The notes: generated from the sequence alone by a model not told the origin. 64,000 bases of DNA from Inquilinus ginsengisoli_B (GCF_050434925.1 NZ_JBNDJK010000001.1:5208001-5272000); one strand, 5' to 3'. Positions 1 through 9,358 are shown, counted from the stretch's first letter. A program made the numbers and translations.

Positions 1-362
1 CCGAGGCCGAGCGCAACGCGGGCCGGGCGCTGCAGGTCTGCAGCCGGCAGATCGCCGGATCGCTGCCGCGCGGGGCGACGGCGGAGAACACGGTGATCGC
101 CTATGAGCCGGTCTGGGCCATCGGCACCGGCCGCACCCCGACAGCGGCCGACGTGGCCGAGGTGCACGCCCATATCCGGGCGGCGCTGGGCGCCCATGTG
201 CCGTCCGAGGCCGCGGGCATCCGCATCCTCTATGGCGGCTCGGTCAAGCCCGGCAACGCGGCGGAGCTTCTGGCGGTGCCGAATGTCGACGGCGCCCTGG
301 TCGGCGGCGCCAGCCTGAAGGCCGATGATTTCTGGGCCATCGCCGTGGCCAGCGCCGGCTGA
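1..362 (+). CDS. tpiA: Triosephosphate isomerase, 3' part (5' end outside window)
   Basis: The gene is cut by the window edge; the visible reading frame runs from base 3 to a TGA at 360-362. It interconverts dihydroxyacetone phosphate and glyceraldehyde 3-phosphate in glycolysis. The visible part carries the family signature AYEPVWAIGTG, whose Glu is the catalytic base, then the phosphate-binding glycine motifs LYGGSV and GALVGGASL close to the C-terminus. About 119 residues are visible, roughly the C-terminal half of a normal 250-residue enzyme. A tRNA gene follows about 95 bases downstream. The identification is safe from the active-site signature. Confidence 0.96.
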   Translation, partial: EAERNAGRALQVCSRQIAGSLPRGATAENTVIAYEPVWAIGTGRTPTAADVAEVHAHIRAALGAHVPSEAAGIRILYGGSVKPGNAAELLAVPNVDGALVGGASLKADDFWAIAVASAG

Positions 363-457
363 TCGGTTTCGGCCAGCATCGTCGTTGCATAGGGGCGGGG
401 CGCTGGTTATAGTCCCGCCCGCTTGCCGCCCGGCTCTGTCCGGCGGCGAGCCCCGGT

Positions 458-534
458 CGGAGCGTAGCGCAGCCTGGTAGCGCACTTGCATGGGGTGCAA
501 GGGGTCGCGAGTTCGAATCTCGCCGCTCCGACCA
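458..534 (+). tRNA. tRNA-Pro (anticodon GGG)
   Basis: This 77-nt gene has a 7-bp acceptor stem CGGAGCG/CGCTCCG, a D-loop AGCCTGGTAG, an anticodon stem CTTGC/GCAAG with the 7-nt loop ATGGGGT (anticodon GGG) and a T-loop GTTCGAATC. The CCA end is encoded at 532-534. The isotype comes from the anticodon. It lies between tpiA and dgoK. Confidence 0.96.
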
Positions 535-595
535 TTTACTCCCGGTCCGGCCTTGCCGGCCGCCAAGCCCGCAAGCGCAAGGGCCGTCCCGCATC

Positions 596-1525
596 ATGCT
601 CGTCGCCCTCGATTGGGGAACCTCCTCGCTCCGCGCCTGGCTGCTCGACGGCGACGGCGACGGCGCCGTGCGCGACGAGGCCGCGGCCCCGCTCGGCATC
701 CTCAAGGTCCCCGGCGGCGATTTCGACGCCGTGTTCCGCCAGATCGCGGAGAAGTGGATCTCCGCCGGCGCCACCGCCGCCATCGCCTCCGGCATGATCG
801 GCAGCCGCCAGGGCTGGGCCGAGGCGCCCTATGCGAACTGCCCGGCCGACGCGGCGGCGCTGGTCGCCAAACTGATCGAGGTCCCGACCTCGCTGGGCAT
901 CTCCTTGCGAATCGTCCCCGGCGTCAGCCGGGTCGACGCCGACGGCATCCCCGACGTGATGCGCGGCGAGGAGGTGCAGATCCTCGGCGACGCGCCGGCG
1001 ACCGGCCGCCGCCTCTACGTCCTGCCCGGCACGCACAGCAAATGGGCCCTGGCCGAGGACGGCAGGATCGCCTGGTTCGCCACCTCGATGACCGGCGAGG
1101 CCTTCGCCGTCCTGGCCGAGCACAGCATCCTCGGCCGGCTGATGGACGGCCGCGCCTACGACCAGCCCGCCTTCCGCCGCGGCCTCGCGGTCGGCGCCGC
1201 GGCCGGCGGCGGCCTGCTGCGCCGGCTGTTCAGCGCCCGCACCCTCGGCCTGTTCGGCGAGCTCGAGCCGAAGGCGGCCGGATCCTACCTCTCCGGCCTG
1301 CTGATCGGGGCCGAGGTGGCCGACGCCCGCTCCACGGTCGCCGACGCCATCGGGGCCGCCGCCACCGGCGCCGCGCCGGACGAGGTGACCATCGTCGGCG
1401 GCGCCGAGCTGTCGGCCCGCTACGCCGAGGCGATCGAGGCCGCGGGGCTGCGCAGCCGAATCGCCCCGGCCGACACCACGGTCAAGGCGCTGTGGCGCCT
1501 GGCCAAGCATGCGGAGCTGGTGTGA
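596..1525 (+). CDS. dgoK: 2-dehydro-3-deoxygalactonokinase
   Basis: The enzyme phosphorylates 2-keto-3-deoxygalactonate to the 6-phosphate in the De Ley-Doudoroff galactonate pathway. The 309-residue length fits the family. The N-terminus LVALDWGTSSLRAWLLDG is the phosphate-1 loop of the ASKHA-type sugar kinase fold, and LPGTHSKWA and the late VGGAEL motif match the DgoK family. The aldolase gene starts one base after the stop codon, so the two are almost certainly cotranscribed. The Shine-Dalgarno before the ATG is weak, but no better start is visible. Confidence 0.93.
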   Translation: MLVALDWGTSSLRAWLLDGDGDGAVRDEAAAPLGILKVPGGDFDAVFRQIAEKWISAGATAAIASGMIGSRQGWAEAPYANCPADAAALVAKLIEVPTSLGISLRIVPGVSRVDADGIPDVMRGEEVQILGDAPATGRRLYVLPGTHSKWALAEDGRIAWFATSMTGEAFAVLAEHSILGRLMDGRAYDQPAFRRGLAVGAAAGGGLLRRLFSARTLGLFGELEPKAAGSYLSGLLIGAEVADARSTVADAIGAAATGAAPDEVTIVGGAELSARYAEAIEAAGLRSRIAPADTTVKALWRLAKHAELV

Positions 1526-1526
1526 C

Positions 1527-2159
1527 ATGAGCGTTTCCCTGCACGACGCCCTGGCCGGGCTGCCCCTGGTCGCCATCCTGCGCGGCGTCCGGCCGGAGGA
1601 GGTCGAGGCCATCGGCGCCGCTTTGGTCGAGGCCGGGTTCCGCTGCATCGAGGTGCCGCTGAACTCGCCGCAGCCCTTCGACAGCATCCGCCGCCTGGCC
1701 GATCGGTTCGGCCAGCAGGCGCTGATCGGCGCCGGCACGGTGCTGAAGCGCGAGGACGTGGCCCGGGTGCAGGCCTCGGGCGGCAATCTGATCGTGATGC
1801 CGCACGCCGATGTCGAGGTGATCGCCGAGGCGAAGCGGCTGGCCCTGGTCTGCGCCCCCGGCGCCGCCACCCCGACCGAGGCCTTCGCGGCGCTGAAGGC
1901 CGGCGCCGATGCGGTCAAGATCTTCCCGGCCGAGGCGGTGCCGCCCGCCGTCGTCAAAGCCTGGCGCGCGGTGGTCCCGGCCGCGGTGCCGCTGATCGCG
2001 GTCGGCGGCATCACGCCGGACCGGATGGCGGCCTATCGCGACGCCGGCACCACCGGCTTCGGCCTCGGGTCCGCCCTGTACAAGCCCGGCATGACCGCGG
2101 CCGAGGTCGCCGCCACCGCCGCCGCCTTCGCCCAGGCCTGGCGGGCGCTGCAGGAGTGA
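1527..2159 (+). CDS. dgoA: 2-dehydro-3-deoxy-6-phosphogalactonate aldolase
   Basis: This KDPG/KDPGal-class aldolase cleaves 2-keto-3-deoxy-6-phosphogalactonate to pyruvate and glyceraldehyde 3-phosphate, so it acts right after dgoK. The Schiff-base lysine lies in AVKIFPAE and the catalytic glutamate in CIEVPLNS; LVAILRG near the N-terminus is the first barrel strand. I chose ATG 1527 because GGAG lies 8 bases upstream and the protein then starts like its family. An in-frame ATG at 1509 would overlap dgoK and add six residues. The protein is 210 residues, normal for the family. A KDPG aldolase is the alternative, but dgoK next door favours the galactonate enzyme. Confidence 0.92.
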   Translation: MSVSLHDALAGLPLVAILRGVRPEEVEAIGAALVEAGFRCIEVPLNSPQPFDSIRRLADRFGQQALIGAGTVLKREDVARVQASGGNLIVMPHADVEVIAEAKRLALVCAPGAATPTEAFAALKAGADAVKIFPAEAVPPAVVKAWRAVVPAAVPLIAVGGITPDRMAAYRDAGTTGFGLGSALYKPGMTAAEVAATAAAFAQAWRALQE

Positions 2160-2172
2160 CAGGGGCGACAGG

Positions 2173-2242
2173 CGCCACGGCCTGCGCCGCGTCGTCTATC
2201 CCCTGCACCTCGATCATCGAGCAGACGGCGCAGGCCGTGGCG
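2173..2242. terminator. 17-bp perfect inverted repeat after dgoA
   Basis: CGCCACGGCCTGCGCCG at 2173-2189 is matched exactly by its reverse complement at 2226-2242, with a 36-base spacer. It begins 13 bases after the dgoA stop, where a terminator of the dgoKA operon would be expected. There is no T-tract, so Rho-independent termination is doubtful. It also marks the border with the decayed cas3 region and could instead be a recombination scar. Confidence 0.4.
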
Positions 2243-2255
2243 GCAGGCGCTCGGC

Positions 2256-3057
2256 AGCGATGACGACATCCTCGAGCACCATGCCAGCTTCGATTGGGAG
2301 CGGGCGCGCGGCCCTCTCCGGCCCGACGACGAGGCGCCGGACGCGCTGGCCAAGCTGCAGCGGGCGGCGGAGAACCGGGACGTGCCGGTCGTCGTCACCA
2401 CGGCGGTGCAGGTCTTCGAGAGCCTGTTCGCCGACCGCCCGTCGCGCTGCCGCAAGCGGCACGACATCGCCGGCAGCGTCGTCGTGCTGGACGAGGCGCA
2501 GACCATGGCGCACCTGCTGCGGCCCTGCATGGCGGCATTCGACGAACTGGCGCGGCACTACGGCACCAACATCGTGCCGTGCACCGCGACCCAGCCGGCG
2601 CTGCGGGCGGCCGATGATTTCAAGGATGGGCTCGCGATAAACGACACGCGCGAGCTCGCCCCCAATCCGCAGGGTCTCTACCGCCGGCTGAAACGTGTCG
2701 CGGTCGAGCGGATGCCGGAGCCGGTCGCCGATGCCGTGATCGCGGAGCGCTTAGCCGGGCAGCCCCGGATGCTGTGCATCGTCAACCGGCGCGACCATGC
2801 GCAGCGCCTGTTCGCGGCGATCCGCGACCTGCCGGGCGCCATCCACCTCTCCACGCCGATGTGCCCGCGCCACCGCCGGCAGGTGCTGGCCGGCCTGCGC
2901 GACAGGCTGCGCGAAGCGCAGCCGGTACGGCTGGTGGCGGCGTCGCTGATCGAGGCCGGTGTCGACATCGATTTTCCGGAGGTCTGGCGCGCAGCCGCCG
3001 GCATCGATTCGATCGCGCAATGGCGCAGGATTCCCCAATTGATCGGGATAGCTGATC
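2256..3057 (+). pseudogene. Remnant of CRISPR-associated helicase Cas3
   Basis: The open frame continues upstream of the first candidate start (GTG 2382) and reads like the centre of a Cas3 helicase. In order it shows ILEHHASFDWE, VVVTTAVQVFESLFADRPSR, the DEAQ-type Walker B box VVLDEAQTM, the motif III-like VPCTATQPALR, a helicase C domain start (PRMLCIVNRRDHAQ) and motif V AASLIEAGVDIDFPEVWR. The N-terminal HD nuclease domain and Walker A are missing. After GIDSIAQ, about base 3018, the expected arginine-finger motif VI is gone. The remaining frame runs on to 3146 as unrelated sequence. No other cas gene and no CRISPR array is visible in the window. It is a relic, not a working gene. Confidence 0.82.
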
Positions 3058-3146
3058 CTGAGACCTCGAACTCCATGGCACCGCCGCCAAGCCGCGCCGG
3101 GGCGGTCGCGGCCGGATGCAACGGCACGGACGTCCGCTGCTTCTAA

Positions 3147-4331
3147 ACGCGCTAGCCTCGCTCGTCGGGAACGCGCCAAAGCGGACATTGCCGTAGCATC
3201 TCCGAAGCGGACACGCGGTCGAAATCTGGCTAATCGATGGGTCGGCTGGCAGGGCGGCAACAAACCACCCTGCCAGATCCTCAGCCCCAGAGCCGCCGTA
3301 CCCGTCCAACTCTGGCGTCGCGGCGGATCTTCCTTCCCGAAGGTGCGATGATCCGGATGCTGCCGCGCGGGAGGTCGAAAGTGTCCTCGATCGCGGCCGC
3401 GATCGACTTCACCGACGCATTAGTTCTCGCGGCTCGCACGCGCCGGGCTGTGTGTGGATGCTTGAAAGCCATCGCCGTACTTCCTCTCGTGGGCCCGAGT
3501 TAGGAGATCGCGCGATGGACCGGGGAGCGCGCGACCTCACCCACGCAAAATGCGCGGGATTGGCGGCGGTCCCCGATTTGCTCAGGGCATCAACCACCGC
3601 GGGACTAGCCAGCGGCGGTGTCGCTTATCGACCCGATTGCATCTAGGTATGGACGGAGCGCTTCGTTTGCAAGATGGAGGACCGCATCTGGCGCGGAAGC
3701 GTTCAGCACGCGCGGTGGCCTTTTGATCCAAGCGCGCCATGTGCGGTTATCGCGTCGGAGCCCGGACACCGGACATCCCTCGAACCCGTGGAAATCCGGC
3801 CCTTGGTGGTCAACCCTCATCTTAGAGCGCGCCCGAGATCAGCCGTCGCGTCCGGCCCACCGAACCGGACACGACCGCACGCGACTCCCATTCGCTCGGG
3901 TAGTGAACGACTGGACGCACAACGCGCGCGACCGGTGACGGTCAGTGTGGATTCTTAGCCTTCGCTATGTAGCCCCGCCCCTCCTTAAGAATGCGCTCAA
4001 CGTCTGTGGGGCATCGTCTCGTCTTTTCTGCATGTGGGTGATCGGTGCCGATGCCCGACGCGTCAGCACCGATGACCTGTCCTCATCCGCGGATGATGAT
4101 CTCAATGGCGTCCTCGGTGACGCCGTAGAAGGCAGCCAGGCCCTTCTTGGCCGCGGCGATCTATAGCCCGTCCAACGTCCGGGCCGGCGGCTCCTGTTGC
4201 CCAACGCCTAGTCCTGGTCCTGGTCCTGGGGCATCTGCCGCCAATCGAGCACCGTCGGCTGGGGGCCAGGACGTCGGATTTCAACCTGCCTGAAGTTGTA
4301 GGGTTCCGACTGGCCGGTCGTTAGATCACTG
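3147..4331. other. Gene-poor decayed stretch between cas3 remnant and restriction operon
   Basis: About 1.2 kb without a convincing full-length gene. It holds one small minus-strand ORF with a good ribosome binding site (3281-3472) and two short minus-strand stretches that still read like protein C-termini (4084-4366). I see no tRNA, IS end, CRISPR repeat or strong terminator here. It looks like the eroded edge of the defence island. Confidence 0.5.
3281..3472 (-). CDS. Small basic hypothetical protein (63 aa)
   Basis: I do not recognise the family. The protein is strongly basic (many Arg/Lys, few acidic residues) and includes the segment VKSIAAAIEDTFDLPRGSIR. I list it because the ATG at 3472 is preceded by a clear Shine-Dalgarno, AGAGGAAG, seven bases upstream. 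That is better than most shadow frames in this GC-rich DNA show. It could be a small nucleic-acid-binding protein or a leftover of a mobile element. Nothing nearby gives it a function. Confidence 0.35.
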   Translation of the reverse strand: MAFKHPHTARRVRAARTNASVKSIAAAIEDTFDLPRGSIRIIAPSGRKIRRDARVGRVRRLWG

Positions 4332-4366
4332 CTAGTCCCACTCTTCGTGCGCGAGGGGTTCGGCGT
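4084..4366 (-). pseudogene. Two C-terminal coding remnants (unidentified)
   Basis: Two minus-strand frames without start codons read like real protein ends. The first (4366 down to TAG 4208) contains TTGQSEPYNFRQVEIR and ends in a repeated Gln-Asp tail. The second (4160 down to TGA 4084) reads IAAAKKGLAAFYGVTEDAIE and ends IIIRG. Each is closed upstream by a stop codon, so neither is a complete gene. I cannot assign families; they suggest that small genes of an older island were lost here. Confidence 0.25.
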
Positions 4367-5057
4367 TCAATTCGTCGCGCAACGATCGCCATTGTGGCAG
4401 CGCTTGGTCCATCCGAGCCACGAACTGCTCTGAATGGTGACGCTCAAAAAAATGAGTAAGCTCGTGAACCACAATGTACTCTATGCACCGCGACGGCTTC
4501 TTGATCAGTTCCAAATTTAACCAGATACGCTGAGATTCTATGCTGCAGGTCCCCCACTTTGTTTTCATTCTCTTGATGCCCCAAACAGGTATAGGGGCCT
4601 CCATCGCAGCGGCCCATTTTTCGATGAGCGGCGCCGCATGCAACCGCAGTTCTTGGCGGTACCACCCTAGGAACACCCGCTCTCGGGCCGCACGATCGCT
4701 ACCACTCCGAACATGCAACTCGAGAGTACGATTGTTGCGCACGTGAACACGTCCGGCGGGCGCGGCATCAATCAAGCTGAGGCGATAGCGCTGTCCGAGA
4801 AAATAGTGGCTTTCGCCCGATATAAATGAGCGTTGGGACTGTCGCGGTTGTGAGTCGAATTTTGCGCGCTGGCGCTTGATCCAAGCCATTCGGGTGACAA
4901 CCGCCAGACGCACGGCTTCGTCGCTTACGGCGAGCGGTGCGGCAACCCGCACTCTCCCGTGGGGGGGATAGACCCCAAGATGGAGGTTCTTGATCGGCTT
5001 CCGGACCACGTCGACGCGCAAGCCAGCGACGGTGATCTGGCGCGATTCAGTATTCAT
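4332..5057 (-). CDS. M48/YgjP-type (DUF45) metallopeptidase linked to type I RM
   Basis: This is a 241-residue zinc metallopeptidase of the YgjP/WLM group. The HExxH motif lies in VVHELTHFFERHHSEQF around residue 197, with the conserved KTKWGTCS and LNLELI segments before it. Its ATG at 5057 overlaps the last 11 bases of hsdR, so it is translated as the last gene of the restriction operon. Proteins of this group are often encoded beside type I restriction genes. Proteolytic control of HsdR is a plausible role but is inference, as no substrate is known. Base composition is lower in GC than the chromosome on either side, as in the rest of the operon. Confidence 0.85.
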   Translation of the reverse strand: MNTESRQITVAGLRVDVVRKPIKNLHLGVYPPHGRVRVAAPLAVSDEAVRLAVVTRMAWIKRQRAKFDSQPRQSQRSFISGESHYFLGQRYRLSLIDAAPAGRVHVRNNRTLELHVRSGSDRAARERVFLGWYRQELRLHAAPLIEKWAAAMEAPIPVWGIKRMKTKWGTCSIESQRIWLNLELIKKPSRCIEYIVVHELTHFFERHHSEQFVARMDQALPQWRSLRDELNAEPLAHEEWD

Positions 5058-8000
5058 GCTGGCTTCTCACCAGATCGAAAATCAGATCGATCTGTGCCGG
5101 ATCAGAAAGGTGCCTGCGGATTGCATTTCGGACTTCCCTTTCCTTGAATCGGTTTCCCCGCCAATCGTCCTTCTTCGTCCTGCTTATCTCGGCATCGATC
5201 GCGGCAGCAAGAGCCTCGTCCTTGCTGAGGTTGTCGTAGAGCGCGCGCCTGGCCGCCGTATTCATTGCGGCTGGATAAGTTGCTCCAGTTGCCGGGTTCT
5301 TTGTCTTTTTTGTGAGTTCGACGATCGCGGCCAGATACCTCTCGTAATCAATTGCCTGCTGTTTACGCTGCTCAATCAACCCATCCAGAAGCTCCGACAT
5401 TGTCTCGTAGTATTTCGGATTGATCGGCGCTTCATCGATGATGAGCTTGCGAACGTTATTCTCGATGGTTTCGGCGACCGCTTCCTTGCTTTCCCGGATG
5501 TCCTTCGGCAGCGCATCCACCGCGTCCGCGCCGCGTTCGACGATGAGCTGGATCAACGACATATCGTCGAAGGCGGAGATCAATTCGCTCTCCTCAGCCC
5601 GGATATAGGTATCGATCAGGTGCCGCATTGCCGGCTCATACATCTTGAGATCGATGTAATCGCCGCTCGCCAGTTTCACCTCATTGCGAACCTTCTCGAA
5701 GTGATCGACATCCGTCTTGATCGCCGCGATCTCGGCATCGGAATAGCCGGCCTCGGCCATCTCGCTTGCCACGTCGGCATAGGCCCGCATCAGGGAGGCA
5801 GCCAGCCTGTAAAGCGTGAGGCGCTTCGGTTCGTTATCCTTGAGCGCGGTCTTTTCGCTCGTATCCGCGGCGCAGAAGAAGCGGATATAGGCAGGCGTAT
5901 CGCGTGGTGCCTCGACCGGTTCACACAGCGCCTTGATTGTCTCAAGAGCTTCGTCGAGCCGCTCCCGGGCTTTTTCGAGCCGGTCGGTCAATAGGCCGGC
6001 AACATCTTCCTTGGCATAGCCATCAAGTGCGCCCACGGTGTAGTCGTGGATCGAAGTTTCAAGGCTCATGAAGAGATCCTTGTAGTCGATGATGTAGCCG
6101 TATTCCTTGTCTTCACCATCGAGGCGGTTGACCCGGCAAATGGCCTGAAACAGTCCGTGATCCCGCATCTGCTTGTCGATATAGAGATAGGTTGCAGACG
6201 GGGCATCGAAGCCGGTCAACAGCTTGTCCACAACGATCAGCAACTTCATCTGACCGGGCTCGTCGACGAATTTTTTCTTGGCGTCCTTTTCGAACTTGTC
6301 GGGGTCCTGGCCGCCCAACATCTTGTTGTAGATATCGAATTGGCGAAGCCGCTCTGTCAGCCCTTCACCGCTTTCCTCCCCTTTGATGTCGCCAGGCGAC
6401 GGCTTGTAGGAGGTGACGATCGCGCACTTGCCCGCCAGACCGGTCTTGTCGAACAGCTCATAGAACTTGCATGCCTGATAGATGCTCGACGACACCAGCA
6501 TGGCGTTGCCGCGTCCGCTCCTCAGGCGGTCCTTGGTCTCCATGTCGAGCAGGATATCGGCGACGATCTTCTCAAGCCGCGACTGGCATGAGAGCACCTT
6601 TTGCATCGTGCCCCAGCGCTGCTTCAGCTGAGCCTTCGCAAGATCGGTCAGGCCTTTGGTCTTGGCCTCGAACCATTGATCGATCTTCTTCTGCGACGTG
6701 ATGTTCTGATCGATGTCCCGCGCTTCATAGCGAAGATCGAGTACGACGCCATCGCCCACCGCTTCGTCGAACTTGTAGGTGTGGATATAGGGGCCGAACA
6801 CCTCGATGCTGGTTTGTTTGTCAGCCTTCAGCAGCGGTGTTCCCGTGAACCCAATGAACATGGCGTTGGGCAGAATCGCCTTCATCGCCTTGTGCAGTTC
6901 GCCGGTTTGCGTGCGGTGGCATTCATCGACGAAGACATAGATGTCGCCTTTGGGTCCGAAGCCAACTGGCAGCGCCTTTCGCATCTCCTCGATGTAGCCT
7001 GAGATATCGCCTTCTCCGTCGCCGTCGTCCTTGCCGCCGAACTTATGGATCAGCGAGCACAACAGCCACGGATTTGTGTCGTTCAGCTTGGCGATCAGAT
7101 CGGCGCCGCTCTTAGTGCGGACGATCTCCTCGTTCACGCCCTTGAAGACCTTCTCGATCTGCTCATCGAGTTCCGTGCGGTCGGTGATGATCAGGACGCG
7201 GGCGTCTTTGACGTGTTCGCGAATCCATTTCGTCAGCCACACCATGGTCAGGCTTTTGCCCGAACCTTGCGTGTGCCAGATAATGCCGCCTTCGCGTCGC
7301 CTCACGTGATCTTGCGCGGCCCTCACGCCGAAATATTGGTTCTGGCGGCAGAGCTTCTTGACGCCCGAATCGAACACCAGAAAATCATGGATCAGCTCGA
7401 GGAACCGCGCCTTGCTGCAGGTTTGTAAAAGGCCGCGATCAAGCGGATTTTCGACCGGGCTCGGCTCCTTCCAGGTGAGATAATACTTCTCTGGGGTTTC
7501 AATCGAGCCGTAGCGCATGCCCTCCGTATCGTTGCCCGCCATGATCAGCTGCGTGGTGGTAAAGAAGTGCTGGATGAAGATCTTCTTTTGGTTGTCAAGA
7601 TTCTGGCGAATGCCCTCGGACACCGAGACGGTGGAGCGCTTCAATTCCAGAACGCCGAGCGCGATGCCGTTTACATAGAGCACGATGTCCGGACGCTTGC
7701 CGTAAGCCTGCGCCATAGCATCGGAACTGGCGGGTTTGATCGCGACCTCTTCGGCAATCGCGAAGTGGTTGGCCTGCGGGTTCGCCCAATCGATTAGCCA
7801 GACGGTCCGCGTGTTTTCGCCGATCTCAGCCTTCACCTTCACGCCATAGCGCAGAAGATCGTAGACTGAGCGGTTGATGTCGTAGAGGCCGCGCGACTGG
7901 TCGGTGGCGACCTTCTGGATTTCGAATAGTGCGCGATTGATCAACGCGTCGTCATAGCCTCGAGCCTTGAGGAAGGGGCGCAAATGCGCTTCTTCGATGT

Positions 8001-8115
8001 TGCGGTTGCTCTCGCGGTCGATCCAGTTGCCGAGATAGTTGTAGCCGAGCTGGTCGCGGAACAGCGCAACGACGCGCGCCTGCGTCTTTTTCTCGATCTG
8101 ACCGACGGTGCTCAT
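5047..8115 (-). CDS. hsdR: Type I restriction endonuclease, R (motor/nuclease) subunit
   Basis: HsdR is the ATP-dependent translocase and nuclease of the type I complex; it cuts DNA lacking the host methylation. The 1022-residue protein has the PD-(D/E)xK nuclease site near residues 138-160 (KRPDIVLYVN, then LGVLELKRS). Walker A is HTQGSGKSLTMVW near residue 285, the DEAD-like box VFVDECHRTQTG near 395, and GFTGTPLL follows. A long helical C-terminal part, which should dock on the methylase core, ends the protein. Its ATG at 8115 overlaps the hsdS stop by four bases. No frameshift or lost motif is visible, so the nuclease looks intact even though hsdS is not. Confidence 0.95.
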   Translation of the reverse strand: MSTVGQIEKKTQARVVALFRDQLGYNYLGNWIDRESNRNIEEAHLRPFLKARGYDDALINRALFEIQKVATDQSRGLYDINRSVYDLLRYGVKVKAEIGENTRTVWLIDWANPQANHFAIAEEVAIKPASSDAMAQAYGKRPDIVLYVNGIALGVLELKRSTVSVSEGIRQNLDNQKKIFIQHFFTTTQLIMAGNDTEGMRYGSIETPEKYYLTWKEPSPVENPLDRGLLQTCSKARFLELIHDFLVFDSGVKKLCRQNQYFGVRAAQDHVRRREGGIIWHTQGSGKSLTMVWLTKWIREHVKDARVLIITDRTELDEQIEKVFKGVNEEIVRTKSGADLIAKLNDTNPWLLCSLIHKFGGKDDGDGEGDISGYIEEMRKALPVGFGPKGDIYVFVDECHRTQTGELHKAMKAILPNAMFIGFTGTPLLKADKQTSIEVFGPYIHTYKFDEAVGDGVVLDLRYEARDIDQNITSQKKIDQWFEAKTKGLTDLAKAQLKQRWGTMQKVLSCQSRLEKIVADILLDMETKDRLRSGRGNAMLVSSSIYQACKFYELFDKTGLAGKCAIVTSYKPSPGDIKGEESGEGLTERLRQFDIYNKMLGGQDPDKFEKDAKKKFVDEPGQMKLLIVVDKLLTGFDAPSATYLYIDKQMRDHGLFQAICRVNRLDGEDKEYGYIIDYKDLFMSLETSIHDYTVGALDGYAKEDVAGLLTDRLEKARERLDEALETIKALCEPVEAPRDTPAYIRFFCAADTSEKTALKDNEPKRLTLYRLAASLMRAYADVASEMAEAGYSDAEIAAIKTDVDHFEKVRNEVKLASGDYIDLKMYEPAMRHLIDTYIRAEESELISAFDDMSLIQLIVERGADAVDALPKDIRESKEAVAETIENNVRKLIIDEAPINPKYYETMSELLDGLIEQRKQQAIDYERYLAAIVELTKKTKNPATGATYPAAMNTAARRALYDNLSKDEALAAAIDAEISRTKKDDWRGNRFKEREVRNAIRRHLSDPAQIDLIFDLVRSQHEY

Positions 8116-9358
8116 ATCAGCCTGATCCTCCCAGTCAAAAGCTCCTGCATCATGCCCTGCTTCAGGGCGCGGACCTTTTCGCGCTTGGATTCCAGGGCGG
8201 CGAGTTCGGCGTCCATTTCCGAGAGGATGGCGGCAATTGCAGCCTGTTCGTCGATAGCAGGCATTGGAATTTGCAAAGCACGAACATCGTTGCTGCTTAT
8301 CGCCGGATAGTTTGAGCCGGTAATCAGCTTTCCGATTTGCTCGGAAATCACATGGCCGAAGAAATGTTGAAAGATGTAGCCGGAATGACTCTTTTCAGAA
8401 ACACACCGAACGACAGAGAAACCTGTCGAGCATATCCAATCCGGAGATTCATTTAGAAACAGAAGGTGCGATTGCAGATTGGGGCGGACTGTCGAAACGA
8501 GAATATCGCCAGGGATGATTTTCCGACGTGCTCGTGACGGCGCAGAATAGAATCTTAATTGAGAAAAACTGATAAGTTCACCCAAACTGACGTCTTCCAG
8601 AGAAATATATTTAAACGCATAGTGTTGGTTCGTTCTCGCGCTCAAGTTTTCAGGGTCGACGACACTTACGTCCCCCAACGGCTTGGTTTCCCACTTGCCC
8701 TTGAAGCCCGGTAAGCGGGTTTTGCCGGTGAGGAGTTGCTGCATTGTGGCCTGCTTGAGATCGCGCTTCTTGGCGATCAGCGCATCCAATGAGGCAATCA
8801 GCGCATCAGCATCGCTCAACGCGGCAGCGATTGCGTGTTGCTCGGAAAGCTTACGAGGTACAGCGATCGGCATTAAATTCACAATAGTAATATAAATATG
8901 CTTTATTGTACTACCGCCGGCATCCTCGATCATCTTATTTTGATAGGTATCTGCTTCGAGAAGACTCTTCAAAAATTCTGGCATAATTTTTTTGTTTGCG
9001 CGCAATACTGCTATTGACTGATTAACGCAAATAGTTTCGTCACCAACTAAAGCGAGGCGACCAAGCGCTCCATCTTTAGTCAAAAGTATATCATTCTTCT
9101 TAGGTTTACTTTTAGCCGTTAACAATTCATGAAATGCCTGAGCTGTCGTATATCGAGCCGTTTCATAATTTATTCGTCCATTTGTAACATCAGCAGCGGT
9201 TATCATGTAAACGCCAGAACTTACTGACGGCATTGGATTGGTAAAACCGTAAGAAATATACGAAATGAAGTTATCCAGAGGTGCGGAATCCCAATCCGGG
9301 GGGGCAGGGATCCGTTGGTCTGGCTACAGCTTGACGTTATACGTACGTTCTTCGTCAT
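8112..9358 (-). CDS. hsdS: Type I specificity subunit HsdS, out of frame at a C7 tract
   Basis: HsdS carries two target recognition domains and sets which DNA site is methylated or cut. The long open frame (from ATG 9233) has two half-repeats, each ending in the conserved helix with LKQ(A/G)(T/M)MQ(Q/E)LLTG. The first domain is cut short at its N-terminus. The missing start exists in another frame: ATG 9358 overlaps the hsdM stop as ATGA and reads MTKNVRITSSCSQTNGSLPP. After seven Cs on the coding strand (G7 at 9298-9304) the frame is lost, while the expected continuation DWDSAPLDNFISYISYGF follows one frame over. One more C would rejoin them. It may be phase-variable, mutated, or a sequencing error. 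Its low GC suggests recent transfer. Confidence 0.88.

Noticed and set aside
536..2014. 492-residue minus-strand frame over dgoK and dgoA
   Set aside because: It is the shadow of two clear plus-strand enzymes and has compositional bias but no domains.
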